From Bacteroidales bacterium (GTDB lineage: Bacteria > Bacteroidota > Bacteroidia > Bacteroidales > UBA932): a stretch of 64,000 nt of DNA. Positions 25,614-35,414 of the stretch are shown here, piece by piece. The position numbers and the translations under genes are program-made. Positions within the stretch are counted from its first letter, which is position 1; every line of letters begins with the position of its first letter. The stretch spans positions 1 through 64,000 of the forward strand of contig JAFTDE010000033.1 in the NCBI GenBank assembly GCA_017454335.1, written 5' to 3'. The notes under the pieces are model-generated. The model ran no database searches. It was not told the DNA's origin and worked only from the letters and a program-made list of their open reading frames with translations.

Positions 25614-28600
25614 GGCAGTTTTTGTATTTCATGCCGCTTCCGCACGGGCAGGGATCGTTGCGTCCTACCTTCTTCTCCACCTTGACCGGCCCGCGGGCGG
25701 CCTGCTCCCCATTGGTGCTGAGGTCGTTGTGCTGGGTCTGCATCTGGGACATGTCGGTGCGGCGCTGGATGGCACGCTGCGGCGCTGCCTCGCGGTCCCG
25801 CAACGGGACATAGGCGCGGAACAGGAAGGCCAGCACGTCCTGGTTGAGGGACTCCAGCATCGAGGCGAAGAGGTTGTAACTCTCCAGCTTGTACTGGACG
25901 ACCGGGTCCTTCTGTTCGTACACCGCGTTCTGGACGCTCTGCTTGAGGTCGTCCATTTCGCGCAGGTGCTCTTTCCAGTGTTCGTCAATCTGGTACAGGA
26001 TGATGTTCTTGCTGAGGGTCTTCACCACTTCGCGTCCCTCGGTCTCATAGGCCTTTTCGAGGTTGACGGACAGGGTGATCTGCTTGCGGCCGTCCACGAT
26101 GGGGATGGCGATGTTCTGGTACATCGAAGCCTGCTTCTCGTACACCTGCTTGACCACCGGATAGATCTTTTCCATCAGGGCGTCCATCCTGCGCTTGTAT
26201 ACTTCCTGCATGTGGTCGCACAGGCGATCCACCAGCTGCTGCGGCTTGGCATCCTCGTAGAAAGCCTCGTCGAAGCCGAGATCGATGCCCAGCTTGCCCA
26301 TCACCGTCTCTTCAAATCCCTGGTAGTCCAGGCCTTCGCTCTTGTCCACGATCAGCGAAGCCGTATCCGTCATCATGTTCTGCAGGTCGATCTCGATCTT
26401 CTCGCCGGAGATGGCGTTGCGCCGGCGGGAATAGATCGCTTCGCGCTGGTAGTTCATCACGTCGTCGTATTCCAGCAGGCGTTTGCGGACACCGAAGTTG
26501 TTCTCCTCCACTTTCTTCTGGGCCTTTTCGATGGCTCGGGACAGCAGGGGGCTGACCAGGGCTTCGTTCTCGGCCATACCGAGTTTGTCGACCATGGACG
26601 CAATATTCTCGGATCCGAACAGGCGCATCAGCTTGTCCTCGAGCGAGATGTAGAAACGGCTGCTGCCCGGATCGCCCTGACGGCCGCTTCGGCCGCGCAG
26701 CTGGCGGTCCACCCGGCGGGAATCGTGGCGTTCGGTGCCGATGATGGCCAGACCGCCCGCCGCCTTGACCTCCGGAGACAGCTTGATGTCGGTACCACGG
26801 CCCGCCATGTTCGTGGCGATGGTCACGGTGCTGCTCTGGCCGGCCTGGGCGACGATTTCCGCCTCCCGGGCATGCTCCTTGGCGTTCAGCACGTTGTGGC
26901 GGATGCCGCGCAGCTTCAGCATGCGGCTGAGGAGCTCCGAGGTCTCGACGTCCGTCGTACCGACCAGCACCGGCCTGCCGGCCTTGGTGAGTTCGACGAT
27001 GTAGTCGATGACCGCCGCATATTTGGCTTTCTTGGTCTTGTAGATGACGTCGTCCTGGTCGTCGCGGATCACGGGACGGTGGGTCGGGATGACCATGACG
27101 TCCAGCTTGTAGATGCTCCAGAACTCGCCCGCTTCCGTTTCGGCCGTACCGGTCATGCCGGCCAGCTTGTGGTACATGCGGAAGTAGTTCTGCAGGGTGA
27201 TCGTGGCGAAGGTCTGCGTCGCGGCCTCGACCTTGACGTTCTCCTTGGCCTCGACCGCCTGGTGCAGGCCGTCGCTCCAGCGGCGTCCCTCCATGATACG
27301 GCCGGTGGACTCGTCGACGATCTTGACCTTGCCGTCCATGATGACGTAATCGACGTCCTTCTCGAACATCGTATAGGCCTTCAGCAGCTGGATCATCGTA
27401 TGGACGCGCTCGCTCTTGATGGAGAATTCCTCCTGGAGGGCGTCCTTGCGTTCCTGCTTCTCGGCGGGCGTCAGGTCGGACTGCATGATTTCCGCCGTCT
27501 GGGCGCCGACATCCGGCAGGACGAAGAAATCGTCGTTGCCCACGGCCTTGGCCAGCACCTCGTGGCCCTTGTCCGTCATGTCCACGGAGTGCTGCTGTTC
27601 GTTGATGACGAAGTACAGCGGATCCGTCACGACGGGCATCTCCTTCTCATTGTCCTGCATGTAGTAATTCTCCACCTTCTGCAAGAGCACCTTGATGCCC
27701 GGCTCGCTGAGGTATTTGATCAGCGGGGCGTATTTCGGAAGGCCCTTATGCGCACGGAGCAGCAGGGTGCCGCCCTCCTTCTCGTCGCCCTCGGCGATCT
27801 TTTTCCGGGCCTCGTTCAGCACCTGGTTGACCAGGGCGCGCTGGGCCTGGTAGAGTTTCTCGACATAGGGGCGGTATTCCATGAACTGGGCGTCGTCCTC
27901 GCCGCGCGGAACCGGTCCGGAAATGATGAGCGGCGTCCGGGCATCGTCGATCAACACGGAGTCCACCTCGTCGACGATGGCGAAGTGGTGCTTGCGCTGG
28001 ACCAGGTCGGCCATGTTCAGCGCCATGTTGTCACGCAGGTAGTCGAAACCGAATTCGTTGTTCGTACCGAATGTGATGTCGCAGTCGTAGGCGCGCTTGC
28101 GGGCGTCCGTATTGGGTTCGTGCTTGTCGATGCAGTCCACGCTCAGTCCGTGGAACATGTACAGGGGCCCCATCCACTCCGAGTCACGCTTGGACAGGTA
28201 GTCGTTGACAGTGACCACGTGGACACCCTTGCCGGCCAGCGCATTCAGGAAGACGGGGAAGGTCGCCACGAGGGTCTTTCCTTCACCGGTCGCCATCTCA
28301 GCGATTTTTCCCTGGTGCAGCGCGATACCGCCGATGACCTGGCAGGCGGCGCCGGCCAGTTCCTGGTCGTTCGCGCCGGGATCGCCGTAATGCTCCATGT
28401 CCCAGACGATTTCATTGCCGCCGGCGACCCAGTGGTTCTGCCAGATGGCCTTGTCTCCTTCGATATGGACGAAATCATGGTCCACGCTCAGGTCGCGGTC
28501 GAACTGCGTCGCGGTGACGGTGATGGTCGGATTCTCCTTGAAACGGCGTCCGGTGGACTTCATGATGGCAAACGCCTCCGGCAGGATCTCGTTCAGGCAT

Positions 28601-28905
28601 TTTTCAATGGCCTCGTCCTCGTCCTTGACCAGTTTGTCGGACTCCGTGGCCAGTTTTTCCTTTTCGGAGACGGGAATATCTTTTTCCATTTCCTCGCGGA
28701 TCTGCGCGATGCGCTCCTCGAACGGGGCTTCCACGTCGCGGATGCGGGCTTTGAGGGATTCTGTACGGGCGCGGAGATCATCATCCGACAGGGCATTGAT
28801 CTCCGGATAGACAGCAAGGACCTTCAGCAGTGTAGGCTTGATGGCACGGAAGTCCCGGTCCGCCTTGGACCCGAAGATCGACTTGATTACGCTTTGTAAT
28901 GACAT
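25594..28905 (-). CDS. secA: Protein translocase ATPase SecA
   Basis: A 1103-residue SecA, the long form typical of Bacteroidota. It drives preproteins through SecYEG using ATP. Visible are the Walker A motif EMATGEGKT, the DEVDS Walker B box, [10 protein letters not shown] of motif VI, and the C-terminal zinc SEC-C motif [19 protein letters not shown]. The N-terminus [18 protein letters not shown] is normal. A perfect-spacing promoter (28928-28957) lies 23 nt upstream. The gene overlaps bactofilin by 20 bases at its 3' end. Confidence 0.97.
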   Translation of the reverse strand: MSLQSVIKSIFGSKADRDFRAIKPTLLKVLAVYPEINALSDDDLRARTESLKARIRDVEAPFEERIAQIREEMEKDIPVSEKEKLATESDKLVKDEDEAIEKCLNEILPEAFAIMKSTGRRFKENPTITVTATQFDRDLSVDHDFVHIEGDKAIWQNHWVAGGNEIVWDMEHYGDPGANDQELAGAACQVIGGIALHQGKIAEMATGEGKTLVATFPVFLNALAGKGVHVVTVNDYLSKRDSEWMGPLYMFHGLSVDCIDKHEPNTDARKRAYDCDITFGTNNEFGFDYLRDNMALNMADLVQRKHHFAIVDEVDSVLIDDARTPLIISGPVPRGEDDAQFMEYRPYVEKLYQAQRALVNQVLNEARKKIAEGDEKEGGTLLLRAHKGLPKYAPLIKYLSEPGIKVLLQKVENYYMQDNEKEMPVVTDPLYFVINEQQHSVDMTDKGHEVLAKAVGNDDFFVLPDVGAQTAEIMQSDLTPAEKQERKDALQEEFSIKSERVHTMIQLLKAYTMFEKDVDYVIMDGKVKIVDESTGRIMEGRRWSDGLHQAVEAKENVKVEAATQTFATITLQNYFRMYHKLAGMTGTAETEAGEFWSIYKLDVMVIPTHRPVIRDDQDDVIYKTKKAKYAAVIDYIVELTKAGRPVLVGTTDVETSELLSRMLKLRGIRHNVLNAKEHAREAEIVAQAGQSSTVTIATNMAGRGTDIKLSPEVKAAGGLAIIGTERHDSRRVDRQLRGRSGRQGDPGSSRFYISLEDKLMRLFGSENIASMVDKLGMAENEALVSPLLSRAIEKAQKKVEENNFGVRKRLLEYDDVMNYQREAIYSRRRNAISGEKIEIDLQNMMTDTASLIVDKSEGLDYQGFEETVMGKLGIDLGFDEAFYEDAKPQQLVDRLCDHMQEVYKRRMDALMEKIYPVVKQVYEKQASMYQNIAIPIVDGRKQITLSVNLEKAYETEGREVVKTLSKNIILYQIDEHWKEHLREMDDLKQSVQNAVYEQKDPVVQYKLESYNLFASMLESLNQDVLAFLFRAYVPLRDREAAPQRAIQRRTDMSQMQTQHNDLSTNGEQAARGPVKVEKKVGRNDPCPCGSGMKYKNCHGKGIV

Positions 28906-28927
28906 ACTGATATTTTATATAAGCTGA

Positions 28928-28957
28928 CAAAAATACGACACTTCGACGAGAATACAA
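28928..28957 (-). promoter_or_regulatory. Consensus promoter for secA
   Basis: Minus-strand TTG (plus 28955-28957), 19-nt spacer and TATTTTTG (plus 28928-28935) match the Bacteroidota consensus exactly in both boxes and spacing. Confidence 0.75.
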
Positions 28958-28991
28958 AATCCACACCGATGACAAAGTGGCAAAAAAAGTG

Positions 28992-28999
28992 TAAATTTG
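28992..28999 (+). promoter_or_regulatory. -7 element for the YitT gene
   Basis: TAAATTTG is an exact TAnnTTTG match, 22 nt upstream of the ATG at 29021; no clear TTG upstream. Confidence 0.55.
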
Positions 29000-29020
29000 C
29001 ATGAACTAATAACGACAACC

Positions 29021-29926
29021 ATGAAAAAAATCCTGGCTATTCTCCGCACGGGCAAATTCTGGAAAGAGCTCGTCATCATGACGCTCGGCATGCTCGTCGG
29101 CGGTGCCGCCGTGTATTATTTCCTCCTCCCCAGCAAGCTGGTCATCGGCAGCATTTCCGGTCTGTCCATCGTCATCAGCGCCCTGCTGGAAGCGGCCGGA
29201 ATCAACATCAAGGTCTCCCTGATCGTTTCGCTGATCAATGCCATCCTGCTGGTCATCGCGTGGTTCCTGATCGGCAAGGAATTCGGAGCCAAGACCGTCT
29301 ACACCGCCATCATCCTCGGTCCGTGCATGGAATTCTGGGAAATGGTGATGCCATACGAAAAACTGCTGCAGCCCGGCCAGGTATCGGTCATGGGCGATTT
29401 CTGGTTCGACCTGCTGTGCTTCGTGCTGCTGCTGAGCATCTCCCAGGCCATCCTGTTCAACATCAACGCCTCCACGGGCGGACTGGACATCCTGGCCAAG
29501 ATCGTCAACAAATTCCTGCACTTCGACATCGGCACCTCCGTCACCGTGGCGGGTGCCGTCATCTGCCTCACCGCCTTCTCCGTCAATCCCCCGAAGCTGG
29601 TCATCATCGGACTCATCGGCACCTGGCTGAACGGCCTGGTCGTGGATTATTTCACCGCCTCGCTGAACAAGCGCAAACGCGTCTGCATCATCTCCGACCA
29701 GCACGAACGCATCCGCGAATACATCGTCACCAAACTGAAACGCGGCTGCAGCCTGTATGAAGTCATGGGCGGATACAGCGGAGAGAAGCACATGGAGGTG
29801 CAGACCCTGCTGACCCAGAACGAATTCGCCAGCCTGATGGCCTTCATCAAGGAAGAGAACATCAATTCCTTCATCACCTCCGGCAACGTCAGCGAAGTGT
29901 ACGGGCTGTGGCGCGGCCGACAGTAA
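29021..29926 (+). CDS. YitT family membrane protein
   Basis: A 301-residue inner-membrane protein with about five hydrophobic segments in the first ~200 residues (the YitT/DUF161 part, including GGLDILAKIVNKFLHFDIG) and a soluble C-terminal DUF2179-like domain (RVCIISDQHERIREYIV). The family is suspected to transport small solutes but has no established substrate. A TTG start at 28997 is possible, but the ATG at 29021 (MKKILAILRTGKF) is preferred because it follows the promoter. Divergent from secA. Confidence 0.88.
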   Translation: MKKILAILRTGKFWKELVIMTLGMLVGGAAVYYFLLPSKLVIGSISGLSIVISALLEAAGINIKVSLIVSLINAILLVIAWFLIGKEFGAKTVYTAIILGPCMEFWEMVMPYEKLLQPGQVSVMGDFWFDLLCFVLLLSISQAILFNINASTGGLDILAKIVNKFLHFDIGTSVTVAGAVICLTAFSVNPPKLVIIGLIGTWLNGLVVDYFTASLNKRKRVCIISDQHERIREYIVTKLKRGCSLYEVMGGYSGEKHMEVQTLLTQNEFASLMAFIKEENINSFITSGNVSEVYGLWRGRQ

Positions 29927-29948
29927 TGGGATTTCGCCCGAATATTGC

Positions 29949-29956
29949 TATCTTAG
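29949..29956 (+). promoter_or_regulatory. Weak -7 element for the heptose operon
   Basis: TATCTTAG differs from TAnnTTTG at one position and lies 23 nt upstream of the hddA ATG (29980), in the 53-base gap after the YitT gene. Confidence 0.35.
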
Positions 29957-29979
29957 CGGCTGAAAACCTTCCATAGGAT

Positions 29980-31026
29980 ATGATCATCAGAAGCAAAGCG
30001 CCCCTGCGGCTGGGGCTCGCCGGCGGCGGCAGCGACGTTTCCCCCTACAGTGACCTGTACGGAGGCATCGTGCTGAACGCCACGATCAACCTGTACGCAT
30101 ACTGCACCATCGAAGAGACCTTCGACGGCGAGATCACGATCCGGTCCTACGATTCCGGCTGCTTCGAGACCTACCCGGCCACCGCCGAACTGGAAATCGA
30201 CGGGAAAGCCAGCCTGATCAAGGGGGTCTACAACCGCATCATCCGCGATTTCCGCCTGAGTACGCACGGTTTCCGCATCACCACGTACAACGACGCTCCC
30301 GCCGGATCCGGCCTTGGGACCTCGTCCACGATGGTGGTCTGCATCCTGAAGGCCTTCGTCGAATGGTTCCGCCTGCCGCTCGGGGATTATGAGATCTCCC
30401 GCCTCGCCTACGAGATCGAGCGGCTGGACCTGAACCTGTCCGGCGGCAAGCAGGACCAGTACGCCGCCGCTTTCGGCGGGTTCAACTACATGGAGTTCCT
30501 GCGCAACGACCTCGTCATCGTCAACCCGCTGAAGATCAAGCGCTGGATCGTGGACGAGCTGGAAGCCTCGATGGTCCTTTTCTTCACCGGCGCATCCCGC
30601 AGCAGCGCCGCGATCATCGACGAGCAGCGGAAAAATACGTCCAGCGGCAACCAGGCGGCAATCGAGGCCATGCACCGGATCAAGCAGAGCGCAGCCGACA
30701 TGAAACTCGCCCTGATCAACGGGGACATGAACGAATTCGCACGCATCCTCGGATCGGCCTGGGAGGACAAGAAGAAGATGGCCGGATCCATCACCAATCC
30801 TTCCATCCAGAAAATTTTCGACGTCGCCCTGGCGGCAGGCGCCAAAGCCGGAAAGGTCTCCGGTGCCGGCGGCGGCGGTTTCATCATGTTCGTCGTGGAC
30901 CCCGCCCGCAAGCAGGACGTCATCAACGCCCTGGGACGCCAGGAAGGCTATGTCATGCCGTTCCAGTTCACGGACGGCGGCGCGCACGGGTGGAAGATCT
31001 ACGACAACGACAAAAACAGGAAATGA
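29980..31026 (+). CDS. hddA: D-glycero-alpha-D-manno-heptose-7-phosphate kinase
   Basis: A 348-residue GHMP-superfamily sugar kinase. The ATP loop PAGSGLGTSSTM lies near residues 107-118, the N-terminal APLRLGLAGGGSDVSPY is typical of HddA, and GKVSGAGGGGFIMFVVDP is the C-terminal GHMP motif. It phosphorylates heptose 7-phosphate at C1 to give the alpha 1,7-bisphosphate. The three following genes complete the pathway to GDP-D-glycero-alpha-D-manno-heptose, used in surface polysaccharides or glycoproteins. Confidence 0.92.
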   Translation: MIIRSKAPLRLGLAGGGSDVSPYSDLYGGIVLNATINLYAYCTIEETFDGEITIRSYDSGCFETYPATAELEIDGKASLIKGVYNRIIRDFRLSTHGFRITTYNDAPAGSGLGTSSTMVVCILKAFVEWFRLPLGDYEISRLAYEIERLDLNLSGGKQDQYAAAFGGFNYMEFLRNDLVIVNPLKIKRWIVDELEASMVLFFTGASRSSAAIIDEQRKNTSSGNQAAIEAMHRIKQSAADMKLALINGDMNEFARILGSAWEDKKKMAGSITNPSIQKIFDVALAAGAKAGKVSGAGGGGFIMFVVDPARKQDVINALGRQEGYVMPFQFTDGGAHGWKIYDNDKNRK

Positions 31027-31027
31027 C

Positions 31028-31615
31028 ATGAAAGCCATCGATACAGTCCGGAAACAGGTGCAGGAAAGCGTGAGCGTCAAGACCGCGCTCCTGCAGGATG
31101 AGAAACTGCTCGCGCAGATCGCCCGGGCCGCCGACATCTGCGTCGACGCCTACCGCCGCGGCAACAAAGTGATGTTCGCCGGCAACGGCGGCAGCGCCGC
31201 GGACGCCCAGCACCTGGCCGGCGAACTGGTCAACAAATTCTATTTCAACCGTCCCGGCCTCCCGGCCATCGCGCTCAGCACGGACACCTCCATCATGACG
31301 GCCATCAGCAACGATTTCGGATTCAACCGGATCTTCGCCCGTCAGATCGAGGCCCAGGGCGTCCCGGGAGATGTTTTCATCGGCATCTCCACCTCCGGCA
31401 ATTCCCAGAATCTGGTCGAAGCCCTGCCGGCCTGCCAGGCCAAGGGAATCACCAGCATCGCGCTGACCGGCAGCCGCCCGAGCCAGATGGACGCCTATGA
31501 CATCACGATCAAGGCGCCCAGCGCCGAGACGCCCCGGATCCAGGAATGCCAGACCCTGATCGGACACATCATCTGCTGTATCATCGAAGCCGCCATTTTC
31601 GGACAGAATCCCTAG
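31028..31615 (+). CDS. gmhA: Sedoheptulose-7-phosphate isomerase
   Basis: A 195-residue SIS-domain isomerase converting sedoheptulose 7-phosphate to heptose 7-phosphate, the first heptose-pathway step. MFAGNGGSAADAQHLAGEL and the SIS phosphate-binding text GISTSGNSQNLVEAL are diagnostic; TPRIQECQTLIGHIICCIIE is the C-terminal active-site helix. It starts one base after the hddA stop; the longer in-frame opening upstream lies within hddA and is rejected. Confidence 0.94.
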   Translation: MKAIDTVRKQVQESVSVKTALLQDEKLLAQIARAADICVDAYRRGNKVMFAGNGGSAADAQHLAGELVNKFYFNRPGLPAIALSTDTSIMTAISNDFGFNRIFARQIEAQGVPGDVFIGISTSGNSQNLVEALPACQAKGITSIALTGSRPSQMDAYDITIKAPSAETPRIQECQTLIGHIICCIIEAAIFGQNP

Positions 31616-31619
31616 CCCC

Positions 31620-32750
31620 ATGGAAGCCATCGTGCTGGCCGGAGGCCTGGGCACCCGACTCCGGAGCGTTGTCAGCGAAGTGCCGAAATGCATGGCCCCC
31701 GTCGCAGGGCGGCCGTTTCTGGCTTATCTGCTGGATGCACTCGCCGCAAAGGAACGGGTGGACCGGGTGATCCTGTCCGTCGGTTACCTGCGGGAGCAGG
31801 TCATCGCCTGGGCCGAAGCACACCGCGCCGATTATCCGTTCCGCCTGGACTTCGCCGTCGAAGAGCAGCCGCTCGGCACCGGCGGCGGAATCCGCCTGGC
31901 CCTGCAGGCCTGCCGGAGCGAAGACGTGCTGGTCCTCAACGGGGACACGTTTTTCGACTTCGATCCCGACCGGCTGGCCGCGCGGGACGGGGCGGTCGTC
32001 CTGGCCCTCAAGCCGATGACGCATTTCGACCGCTACGGGACCGTCGAGCTGGACAGGCACGGATCCGTCACGGCGTTCCGGGAAAAGAAAGCCTGCCGGG
32101 CCGGGCTGATCAATGCCGGCGTTTACCTGATCCGCCCCAGCCGCCTGGATCTGCAGGGGCTTCCGGAGAAGTTTTCCTTCGAACAGGACGTCCTCGCTCC
32201 CCTGGCCGGATCGGGCAGGCTGGCCGGCGTACGGGAGGACGGCTATTTCATCGACATCGGCATCCCTTCGGACTACATCCTCGCCCAGCTGCACTGGGGC
32301 CCGTGGGACACCCTGCTGCTGGACCGCGACGGGCTGGTCAACCAGCTGCGTCCGGGCGACTATGTCAAGAGCTGGGACGAATTCATCTTCCGCCCGGAAT
32401 TCCTGAAAGCCATCCCGGAATGGACCCGCCGCTTCCGCCACATCTTCCTGGTCACCAACCAGCGGGGCGTCGGCAAGGGCCTGATGAGCCGGGAGGACCT
32501 GGATGACATCCACGAGCGGATGCTCCGCAAGATCTGCCAGGTCGGCGGCAGCATCGAAGCCATCTACTGCTGCACCGCCACGGACGAAGGCGATCCCCGC
32601 CGCAAACCCCAGACCGGCATGTGGCAGGAAATCCTGCGCGACCACCCCGACGTGCGGCCGGAGACGGCGGTCATGGTCGGAGACAGCGACTCCGACATGC
32701 AATTTGCCCGCAACGCCGGCATCGCCGGCCTCAAACTCAACTGGACATGA
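31620..32750 (+). CDS. hddC-gmhB: Fused heptose-1-P guanylyltransferase / heptose-bisphosphate phosphatase
   Basis: A 376-residue fusion. Residues ~1-225 form a nucleotidyltransferase (LAGGLGTRL near 6-14; EEQPLGTGGGIRL; LVLNGDTFFDFD) expected to make GDP-heptose from GTP. Residues ~228-376 form a HAD phosphatase of the GmhB type (LLLDRDGLVN near 231-240; FLVTNQRGVGKGLM; VGDSDSDMQFARNAGI) that removes the C7 phosphate. The GmhB zinc-site cysteines look reduced (CCTATDEGDPRRKPQTGM). The fusion couples two consecutive pathway steps. The gene begins 4 bases after gmhA and overlaps the next gene in ATGA. Confidence 0.86.
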   Translation: MEAIVLAGGLGTRLRSVVSEVPKCMAPVAGRPFLAYLLDALAAKERVDRVILSVGYLREQVIAWAEAHRADYPFRLDFAVEEQPLGTGGGIRLALQACRSEDVLVLNGDTFFDFDPDRLAARDGAVVLALKPMTHFDRYGTVELDRHGSVTAFREKKACRAGLINAGVYLIRPSRLDLQGLPEKFSFEQDVLAPLAGSGRLAGVREDGYFIDIGIPSDYILAQLHWGPWDTLLLDRDGLVNQLRPGDYVKSWDEFIFRPEFLKAIPEWTRRFRHIFLVTNQRGVGKGLMSREDLDDIHERMLRKICQVGGSIEAIYCCTATDEGDPRRKPQTGMWQEILRDHPDVRPETAVMVGDSDSDMQFARNAGIAGLKLNWT

Positions 32751-33856
32751 AAATTACGATTCTCGGAACCGCGCATCCTTACCGGGGCGGCCTGGCCGTA
32801 TACAACGAGCGTCTCGCCCGTGAACTGATCGCCGAAGGGCACCAGGTGAACATCGTCACCTTCAAGCTGCAGTACCCGTCTTTCCTGTTTCCCGGCAAGA
32901 CCCAGTATTCCACCGAACCCGCACCGGAGGACCTGGCCATTACGCGCGAGATGAATTCCATCAACCCGTTCAACTGGATCGCCGTGGGACGCAGGATACG
33001 CCGCGACGCACCGGACCTGCTGGTCATCAAGTACTGGCTTCCGTACATGGCTCCGTGCCTGGGCAGCATCGCCCGCATCGTCCGGCGGAACCGGAAGACC
33101 CGGGTTGTCACCATCCTGGACAACCTCATCCCGCACGAAAAACGCCCCGGGGACACGCTCCTGTCCCGGTATTTCTGCGGCAGCGTGGACCGTTTCGTGG
33201 CCATGTCCCGTTCGGTCCTGAAGGACGTCGACCAGTTCGACACGCGGAAATCGCGCGCCTTCCACCCGCATCCGCTGTACGACAACTTCGGGGCGGCCCT
33301 GCCGCGCGAGGAAGCCTGCCGGCAGCTGGGGCTGGACCCGGCGAAGACCATCCTGCTGTTCTTCGGCCTGATCCGGGATTACAAGGGGCTGGACCTGCTG
33401 CTGGACGCCTATGCCGCCCTGCCGGACCGCAGCCGGGCGCAGCTGGTCGTCGCCGGCGAATTCTACAGCAACGGGGAGAAATATCACCAGCAGGCCCAGG
33501 CGCTGGGCATCGACGGAGAAGTGGTCTGGAAGACGGATTTCGTTCCGGACAGCCAGGTCCGGCTGTATTTCTGCGCGGCGGACCTGATCGTCCAGCCCTA
33601 CAAGTCCGCGACCCAGAGCGGCGTCACCCAGATCGCCTATCATTTTGACCGTCCGATGCTGGTCACGCGCGTCGGCGGCCTGGCCGAAATCGTTCCGGAC
33701 GGCCGCGTCGGATACGTCGTCGAACCGGCGGCAGCTGCCATCACCCCCGCCCTCGAGCACTTCCTCACGCAGCGGCCCGACTTTTCGGAAGGCCTCGCCG
33801 AAGAGAAGAAAAAGTACTCCTGGTCCGGAATGGCGGCGGCAATCATGGATTTTTAA
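32747..33856 (+). CDS. Glycosyltransferase, GT4-like
   Basis: A 369-residue GT-B glycosyltransferase. The N-terminal part (ILGTAHPYRGGLAVYNERLA) and C-terminal nucleotide-binding part (LLFFGLIRDYKGLDLLLDAY and QPYKSATQSGVTQIAYHFDR) resemble GT4 enzymes. Placed directly after the GDP-heptose genes with a 4-base overlap, it may be a heptosyltransferase; that is inference from position. ATG at 32747 begins the similarity; upstream in-frame sequence is the end of the fusion gene. Confidence 0.85.
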   Translation: MKITILGTAHPYRGGLAVYNERLARELIAEGHQVNIVTFKLQYPSFLFPGKTQYSTEPAPEDLAITREMNSINPFNWIAVGRRIRRDAPDLLVIKYWLPYMAPCLGSIARIVRRNRKTRVVTILDNLIPHEKRPGDTLLSRYFCGSVDRFVAMSRSVLKDVDQFDTRKSRAFHPHPLYDNFGAALPREEACRQLGLDPAKTILLFFGLIRDYKGLDLLLDAYAALPDRSRAQLVVAGEFYSNGEKYHQQAQALGIDGEVVWKTDFVPDSQVRLYFCAADLIVQPYKSATQSGVTQIAYHFDRPMLVTRVGGLAEIVPDGRVGYVVEPAAAAITPALEHFLTQRPDFSEGLAEEKKKYSWSGMAAAIMDF

Positions 33857-33941
33857 GCTTTTTTGCGTATATTTACGTGTTTAATGGGTAATGCCTCCCC
33901 ACCTGGGACAGGCAGACACGAAGTGTACCCGGAATGAAAGC

Positions 33942-35414
33942 ATGAGCGGTTCATCGGAATTGAAGGAGAAAACGGCGAAAGGCCTTTTCTGGGGCGGAAT
34001 CAGCAACGGTGTGCAACAGTTGCTGACGCTGGTGTTCGGCATTTTCCTGGCACGCCTGCTGGATCTGGGCGACTATGGCCTGGTCGGCGAGCTGACCATT
34101 TTCACGACACTGGCCACCGTCATCCACGAAAGCGGTTTCTCGACCTGGCTTATCAATCACCAGGACGCCACGGATGATGACTACAACGCCGTATTCTGGT
34201 TCAACATCATCGTCTGCGCCGTCATATACCTGATCCTGTTCGCCTGCGCCGGTCCCATCGCCCGCTTCTACGGCGACCCCGAACTGCTGGTCCTTTCCCG
34301 CTGGTCCTTCGTCGGCATCCTGATTTCCGGCCTGGCGACCGCCCAGAGCGCCTATATGGTCAAGCACCTGATGATCAAGGAAAACGCCATCGCCAACATC
34401 GTCGCCCTTTCCATTTCGGGTGTCATCGGCGTGGTCCTCGCCTTCCGGGGCTTCGCCTACTGGGCCATCGTCATCCAGACCCTGGTCATGCTGGTCATCT
34501 ACACCGCCGGCCTGTGGTATTTCTCGCCGTGGCGGCCCCGGCTCCACATCGACCTCCGGCCGATAGGCAAGATGTTCTCCTTCAGCATCAAAATGCTGAT
34601 CACCAACATCTGCACCGTCATCAGCCAGAACATTTTCACCGTTTTCCTCGGTGCCAGATACGACAAGGACGAGGTCGGATCCTACAACCAGGCGAACAAA
34701 TGGAGCGTGATGGGATCCTCCATCATCGACAAAATGTTCAGCAGCGTCAGCCATCCTGTGCTGGCCCAGGTCCGGGACGATCCCAAACGCCAGATCCGGG
34801 TTTTCCGCAAAATGGTACGCTTCGTCGCCTTCGTTTCGTTCCCCGCCATGCTGGGGCTGGCCATGGTCGCGCCGGAATTCATCACCATGACCATCACGGA
34901 CAAATGGGCGCCGAGCATCCCGATCCTGCAGCTGCTGTGCATCTCGGGCGCCTTTCTGCCCATTTCCAGCCTGTTGTCCAAACAGCTGGTGGCTAACGGG
35001 CGGTCCGACATTTTCATGTGGGTCACGATCAGCCTGGCCGTGCTGACGCTCGGCATCCTCTTCGTTTCCAGTCCGCTGGGCATCCGGATGATGCTGCGCC
35101 TGTATGTGGCGCTGAACCTGGCGTGGGTGCTGGTCTGGTTCTTCTTCGTCCACCGCTGCATCGGTTACAGGCTGAAGGAGTTCCTGACGGACATCCTCCC
35201 CTACCTCGGCATCTCGCTGGCCGTCCTGACGGCCGTTTACTTCGCGACATCCTGGATCCACAACATCTACGCACTGTTTTTCTCCCGGGTCGCGCTGGCC
35301 GCCGGACTGTATATGCTGGTCATGCGCCTGAGCGGAGCGACGACATACAAAGAGACGATTCAATTCCTTCTGAGAAAAAAGACCAACATCCATGAAGAGC
35401 CGGTTCAACCTTGA
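33942..35414 (+). CDS. MOP-superfamily polysaccharide flippase (Wzx/WzxC type)
   Basis: A 490-residue membrane protein with 12-14 hydrophobic segments and the family start KTAKGLFWGGISNGVQQLL. LLDLGDYGLVGELTIFTTLA and SYNQANKWSVMGSSI are typical of the WzxC-like group of lipid-linked saccharide flippases. It should move undecaprenyl-linked glycan across the inner membrane. ATG at 33942 is chosen over an upstream in-frame start at 33891. An 85-base gap before it holds TATATTTA (33868-33875), a weak promoter match, so the downstream genes may start a separate transcript. Confidence 0.9.
   Translation: MSGSSELKEKTAKGLFWGGISNGVQQLLTLVFGIFLARLLDLGDYGLVGELTIFTTLATVIHESGFSTWLINHQDATDDDYNAVFWFNIIVCAVIYLILFACAGPIARFYGDPELLVLSRWSFVGILISGLATAQSAYMVKHLMIKENAIANIVALSISGVIGVVLAFRGFAYWAIVIQTLVMLVIYTAGLWYFSPWRPRLHIDLRPIGKMFSFSIKMLITNICTVISQNIFTVFLGARYDKDEVGSYNQANKWSVMGSSIIDKMFSSVSHPVLAQVRDDPKRQIRVFRKMVRFVAFVSFPAMLGLAMVAPEFITMTITDKWAPSIPILQLLCISGAFLPISSLLSKQLVANGRSDIFMWVTISLAVLTLGILFVSSPLGIRMMLRLYVALNLAWVLVWFFFVHRCIGYRLKEFLTDILPYLGISLAVLTAVYFATSWIHNIYALFFSRVALAAGLYMLVMRLSGATTYKETIQFLLRKKTNIHEEPVQP

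Noticed and set aside
25348-28899. A 1183-codon plus-strand open frame opposite secA.
   Set aside because: SecA on the minus strand has all family motifs; the opposite frame is a GC-driven shadow rich in Val, Leu and Asp without motifs.
33857-33941. An invertible promoter or UpxY-type leader before the flippase gene.
   Set aside because: No inverted repeats flanking the gap, and no UpxY-like gene; only a weak -7 match (TATATTTA) was found.
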